DNA of 64,000 bases, taken from positions 33,044-97,043 of the forward strand of contig JACTNC010000059.1 in assembly GCA_014584295.1 (NCBI GenBank), read 5' to 3'. The position numbers and the translations under genes were made by a program. This document shows positions 61,296-64,000 of this stretch, one piece after another (position 1 is the first letter of the stretch; each line of letters opens with the position of its first letter). Source of the stretch: Verrucomicrobiota bacterium (lineage in GTDB: Bacteria; Verrucomicrobiota; Verrucomicrobiia; Opitutales; Opitutaceae). The notes beneath the pieces are model-generated. The model was not told the DNA's origin. It did no database searches and saw nothing but the letters and a program-made list of their open reading frames with translations.

Positions 61296-62138
61296 GTGGT
61301 CATCGAACGCACACCTCTTGAAGATGAACTCGGCGACGTGCTCGACAAGGCGCTGCGTCGGCGGGGCCTCAACGAGGCGGTGCTTGCCGCGCGTTCCGGA
61401 GTGCCTGAATCCAAGATCCGCGATGCCATCGACTATCGCTACGAACTGGGCCCGGACGAGCTTGATCGCATTGCGTCAGTGCTGGGGCTCAATGAGGTCG
61501 GATTTAGGGCGATGGCGGAAGGGCGCTATCCGGTTCCGGATGTCTGCGGCCTGCCGTTCTGTCTCTATCCGCTGCGCATGCCCCATGGCATTGGAGTGGC
61601 CAATGCCTATATTGTGGCGGACTGTTCGAGGCAGAATGGCATTCTTTTCGATGCAGGACCGAGCGCGGCGGGCATGCGTCGCCTCTGGCCGGCGCGGATC
61701 CGGAATGTTGACGCCGTGTTCGTGACCCATGTGGAAACCGAGCATATCGGCGGACTCGAGGAGGTGCGCCTGCGCGGATCACCGCCCATCTTTGCACCTC
61801 CCGGAAGCAATCTGCCGGGTGCGACTCTGGTCGGCGAGGGTGCAAAACTTGAGTACGCGGGCTTCACGGTGGAAGTCTTGAGCACTCCCGGCCATGCGGA
61901 AGCGCATAACTGCTATCTCGTTCGAGCCACGGCCGCGCCAGCTGGAACTGCGCTGCTTGTCTCGGGTGATTTGATTTTTGCCGGCTCGATGGGGACCCCG
62001 TTTTTCTGTCGCGAGCGTTTGCAGGCCAGTACGCAGCGCATTTTTCAGCAATTGCCGCCAACGACGGTGATCGCACCCGGGCATGGCCCCTTGACCACGC
62101 TGGAGAACGAGCGGGCATTCAATCCCTTTGTCGTGTGA
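61296..62138 (+). CDS. HTH/metallo-beta-lactamase-fold fusion protein
   Basis: The product has 281 residues from GTG 61296. Residues about 5-72 form an XRE-like helix-turn-helix (LGDVLDKALRRRGLNEAVLAARSGVPESKIRDAID). The rest is a metallo-beta-lactamase fold (ANAYIVADCSRQNGILFDAGPS, AVFVTHVETEHIGGLEEV, VLSTPGHAEAHNCYLV, VSGDLIFAGS, VIAPGHGPLTTLENE). The usual T-H-x-H-x-D-H site reads T-H-V-E-T-E-H, so the second His and the Asp are replaced by Glu. This may mean altered metal binding. It is divergent from pyrE; the function is unknown. Confidence 0.8.
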   Translation: MVIERTPLEDELGDVLDKALRRRGLNEAVLAARSGVPESKIRDAIDYRYELGPDELDRIASVLGLNEVGFRAMAEGRYPVPDVCGLPFCLYPLRMPHGIGVANAYIVADCSRQNGILFDAGPSAAGMRRLWPARIRNVDAVFVTHVETEHIGGLEEVRLRGSPPIFAPPGSNLPGATLVGEGAKLEYAGFTVEVLSTPGHAEAHNCYLVRATAAPAGTALLVSGDLIFAGSMGTPFFCRERLQASTQRIFQQLPPTTVIAPGHGPLTTLENERAFNPFVV

Positions 62139-62166
62139 CTACGTTGCGGCACGGTTTCCTTGTCGC

Positions 62167-63645
62167 TCATTGGGGAAGAGCAGGATCATTGAGCTTCATC
62201 ATGATGCGATCGACGGCGAAATTGTCGCTGCGATGCACCATCTCGAAGCGCAGACGCCCCGGCTGCTTGACGAGAAAGTAGGCGGGATTGTCGCGGATGG
62301 CCGCGGGCGTATGGCTGCCGGGTCCCTTGGGACGCCAACCCCAGTTCCATTCGCCCGAAGACCGCAAGCCGGTCGGCCGTGTGCTGTCGTCGACACCGTA
62401 GAGTTTTTCGCCGCCTAGCGTCAGAGCGACGTCGTTTTCCTTGCCTTTTCCGCGTCCAGCCTCGCCCTGGCGGGCAAGAAGGAACACGTAGTATTTCCCC
62501 GGCTGGGTGAATTCAATCTCGTAGCGCATGACGCCGGAACCGGGATCCTGCACCGCTTCACGCGTCGGGGCGGAAATGCGTTTCCAGTCGCCGGCGCCGT
62601 CCTCGGCTTCGAATTGGACGATGCCGTTGTGTTCGACGATGGTTTTTGTGCGCGGCAACGTGAGTGCGCGCAGCTCCGTATAGAAGGCCGGGCTATCGGC
62701 GGTGCCCTGAAAACGGAAGGGGTAGGTCTGATTGATGTCCTTCGCCATCAGCCCGTAGGAGCATCCGTGTTCGACCGAGGTGCGCAAAGCGGCAAGCAGA
62801 TCCTGATCGTTGTGGCGCAGGTCTTCGTTGCAGACGAGCGGTTTGCCAAAACGCCGAAGGATTTCGATGCGGGCGGGGATATCCTCCAGCTTGGCGAGAT
62901 TCCAATGCGGAGAGAGAAAATCGCAGGCCTCGGCGACCACCGGGGACACCCGGCCGCTGCTGTAACCGCTCGCTGTGACCAGGATGCGGGGAGCGATTTG
63001 TTTGACGATGCGGAGGAGGCTCGCCTGTCCGGCCGGGGTTTGAATGACAGGCACACCCTTGAAACCGCCGTGCGCATGTTCGTTGGCGACTTCGACCATC
63101 ACGTGTTTGAAGCCGCGCTCCACGATCCAGCGGGTGGCATTCTTAACGCCGGCGCGAATGGCGGCTTCGTTTTTGAGGAGCTTGATCTGCCGTTGATAAT
63201 AGTAACTCAGGATGACAGCGACGCCCTGCTCGTCGCAGGCGCGGAGCACCCGCTCGATTCGCCGCATGTAGTCGGGTCGCAGCGAGCCATCGGCGGCAAA
63301 GGCGGAATTGACCGCCCCTTCATATTCCGGATTTCCACCTTGCAGGCAAAACGTGAAGGCGTTGACACCGGACGCAGCATATTCTGGCAGACGCGCGAGA
63401 AAGGCGCGGGTGTTGGTTTCGGGATCGAAGTCGGACTTGTTGAGGTCCTCGAAGGTGGCGTTCACCATCCGCACATTCATGAGCAAGCCTTCGGCCGCCG
63501 AACCTGCGTTTGTTACCCTACCGTTGATAAACCATCGGGTTCCGGACAGGGAGACTTCCGTGCCGCCATGCAGACAAGTGAAGCCGGTCCCCATGACCGT
63601 GAGCAACACGCCAAGACGGAGGTGAGTGAGGTAAGAGTAAAACAC
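62167..63645 (-). CDS. Secreted glycoside hydrolase, GH5-like, with C-terminal beta domain
   Basis: The 492-residue product starts at a GTG with a signal peptide (LRLGVLLTVMGTGFTCLHGG). The (beta/alpha)8 barrel has VIFA-type strands, the acid/base candidate Glu in VEVANEHAHGG and the nucleophile candidate Glu in GKPLVCNEDLRHN. The residues from about 345 on (FEAEDGAGDWKRI, GKYYVFLLARQGEAGRG, LRFEMVHRSDNFAVDRIMM) look like a carbohydrate-binding beta-sandwich. The substrate is not evident. It is convergent with the HTH/MBL gene, with 28 bases between the stops. Confidence 0.82.
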   Translation of the reverse strand: MFYSYLTHLRLGVLLTVMGTGFTCLHGGTEVSLSGTRWFINGRVTNAGSAAEGLLMNVRMVNATFEDLNKSDFDPETNTRAFLARLPEYAASGVNAFTFCLQGGNPEYEGAVNSAFAADGSLRPDYMRRIERVLRACDEQGVAVILSYYYQRQIKLLKNEAAIRAGVKNATRWIVERGFKHVMVEVANEHAHGGFKGVPVIQTPAGQASLLRIVKQIAPRILVTASGYSSGRVSPVVAEACDFLSPHWNLAKLEDIPARIEILRRFGKPLVCNEDLRHNDQDLLAALRTSVEHGCSYGLMAKDINQTYPFRFQGTADSPAFYTELRALTLPRTKTIVEHNGIVQFEAEDGAGDWKRISAPTREAVQDPGSGVMRYEIEFTQPGKYYVFLLARQGEAGRGKGKENDVALTLGGEKLYGVDDSTRPTGLRSSGEWNWGWRPKGPGSHTPAAIRDNPAYFLVKQPGRLRFEMVHRSDNFAVDRIMMKLNDPALPQ

Positions 63646-63707
63646 GATGATGGAGCGAACTGAGGTCTATTTCCCTGCCCGAAATTTGTCGATCTGCAGG
63701 TCAGGCA

Positions 63708-63862
63708 AAAAGGGCAGGTCATGTGGTTTGAATTTAACGACTGAGAAAAGAGGTCATGTGTGCGAGGGTAGGGAAGGGGCATTCTTCGGAGGCAAACGAT
63801 ATGGTTTCGGTGTGGATTTCAGGTTATGATGACTGAGTACAACCTACATGACCTGGCCCTTT
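63708..63862. repeat. Inverted-repeat pair at the end of an IS4-type remnant
   Basis: AAGGGC-AGGTCATGT-GGTT (63708-63729) is repeated in inverted orientation as AACCTACATGACCTGGCCC (63841-63862), with two single-base indels. Another GGTCATGTG copy lies at 63752-63760. The 110 bases between hold no gene that I can see. The arrangement may be a MITE-like insertion or the terminal repeats of a mobile element. Confidence 0.45.
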
Positions 63863-64000
63863 ATGACTGCCCTGTCATGATCGCCGGCAGTGTCCACGAG
63901 AGCGAAGCGCGGGAGCAGGCTCTGCAGATCGAGGCGGAGGTGACACTTGGCCGCCGCCTTGCGTCGGCGGTGTTTGGCCCAGTCCAGGCAGGAGGCCACG
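63844..64000 (-). pseudogene. Truncated IS4-family transposase fragment (runs off the right edge)
   Basis: The minus strand encodes SCLDWAKHRRRKAAAKCHLRLD, then LQSLLPRFALVDTAGDHD. This is recognisable as the middle of an IS4-type transposase, where the Asp in VDTA is the first residue of the DDE triad. Right after this the homology stops: the frame ends in RAVIKGQVM and a TAG at 63846-63844, and the second and third catalytic residues are absent. The break coincides with the inverted repeat at 63841-63862. Confidence 0.68.

Noticed and set aside
62614..63663. A 349-residue plus-strand open frame opposite the GH5-like gene
   Set aside because: The minus-strand gene has a signal peptide and catalytic motifs; the opposite frame has neither.
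1..64000. CRISPR array or restriction-modification system
   Set aside because: No regularly spaced repeats of 25-40 bases, Cas motifs, methyltransferase or endonuclease signatures were seen.

Overview
The window looks like a chromosomal segment of a high-GC member of the Verrucomicrobiota, most likely Opitutaceae. This is an inference from content, not from a search. Three large TonB-dependent receptors each carry an N-terminal 'LSPF-V/E' segment after the signal peptide, which I associate with Opitutaceae receptors. There are also five formylglycine-type sulfatases, LacI regulators beside the receptors, and a Gram-negative envelope set (bamA, skp/ompH, lpxD, degP-like).

Layout. (1) 1-4.3 kb, core metabolism: the 5' end of a probable glucose-6-phosphate isomerase gene and ilvD on the minus strand, then scpB and pheA on the plus strand. 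(2) 4.3-7.5 kb: a small membrane protein, a broken alpha/beta-hydrolase remnant, and a minus-strand ECF sigma-factor operon with two exported proteins and a zf-HC2 anti-sigma factor at its end. (3) 7.6-43.8 kb: an accessory region for sulfated or acidic glycan use. It holds five sulfatases, three TonB receptors, two LacI regulators, a Tat-exported toroid/PHP-like fusion, a DUF6282-MFS-Gfo/Idh-DSD1 catabolic operon, three secreted carbohydrate-active proteins (a glycosidase-like enzyme, a heme/sorbosone-dehydrogenase-like protein, a rhamnogalacturonan-acetylesterase-like enzyme), a large TIM-barrel-like protein, and a four-carbon sugar-acid kinase. (4) 44-49.1 kb: a SNF2 helicase/SWIM protein pair, then a decayed integration scar (frameshifted integrase tail, AbrB-type antitoxin, PIN toxin with an in-frame stop, small palindromes, short direct repeats) next to the 3' end of tRNA-Asn(GTT). 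(5) 49.3-60.6 kb: a housekeeping block rplY-pth-rpsF-ssb-rplI-dnaB-bamA-ompH-lpxD-prs-degP. (6) 60.6-64 kb: pyrE, an HTH/metallo-beta-lactamase-fold fusion, a GH5-like secreted glycosidase, and the truncated end of an IS4-type transposase.

How the parts may work together: the receptors would import oligosaccharides released outside the cytoplasm by sulfatases, esterases and glycosidases. The LacI proteins would sense the products. The MFS transporter, oxidoreductase, DSD1-type PLP enzyme and DUF1537 kinase would handle uronate or sugar-acid products. The substrate cannot be read from sequence alone. Shine-Dalgarno sequences are weak or absent before many genes, so several starts were chosen from signal-peptide or domain boundaries and are uncertain.
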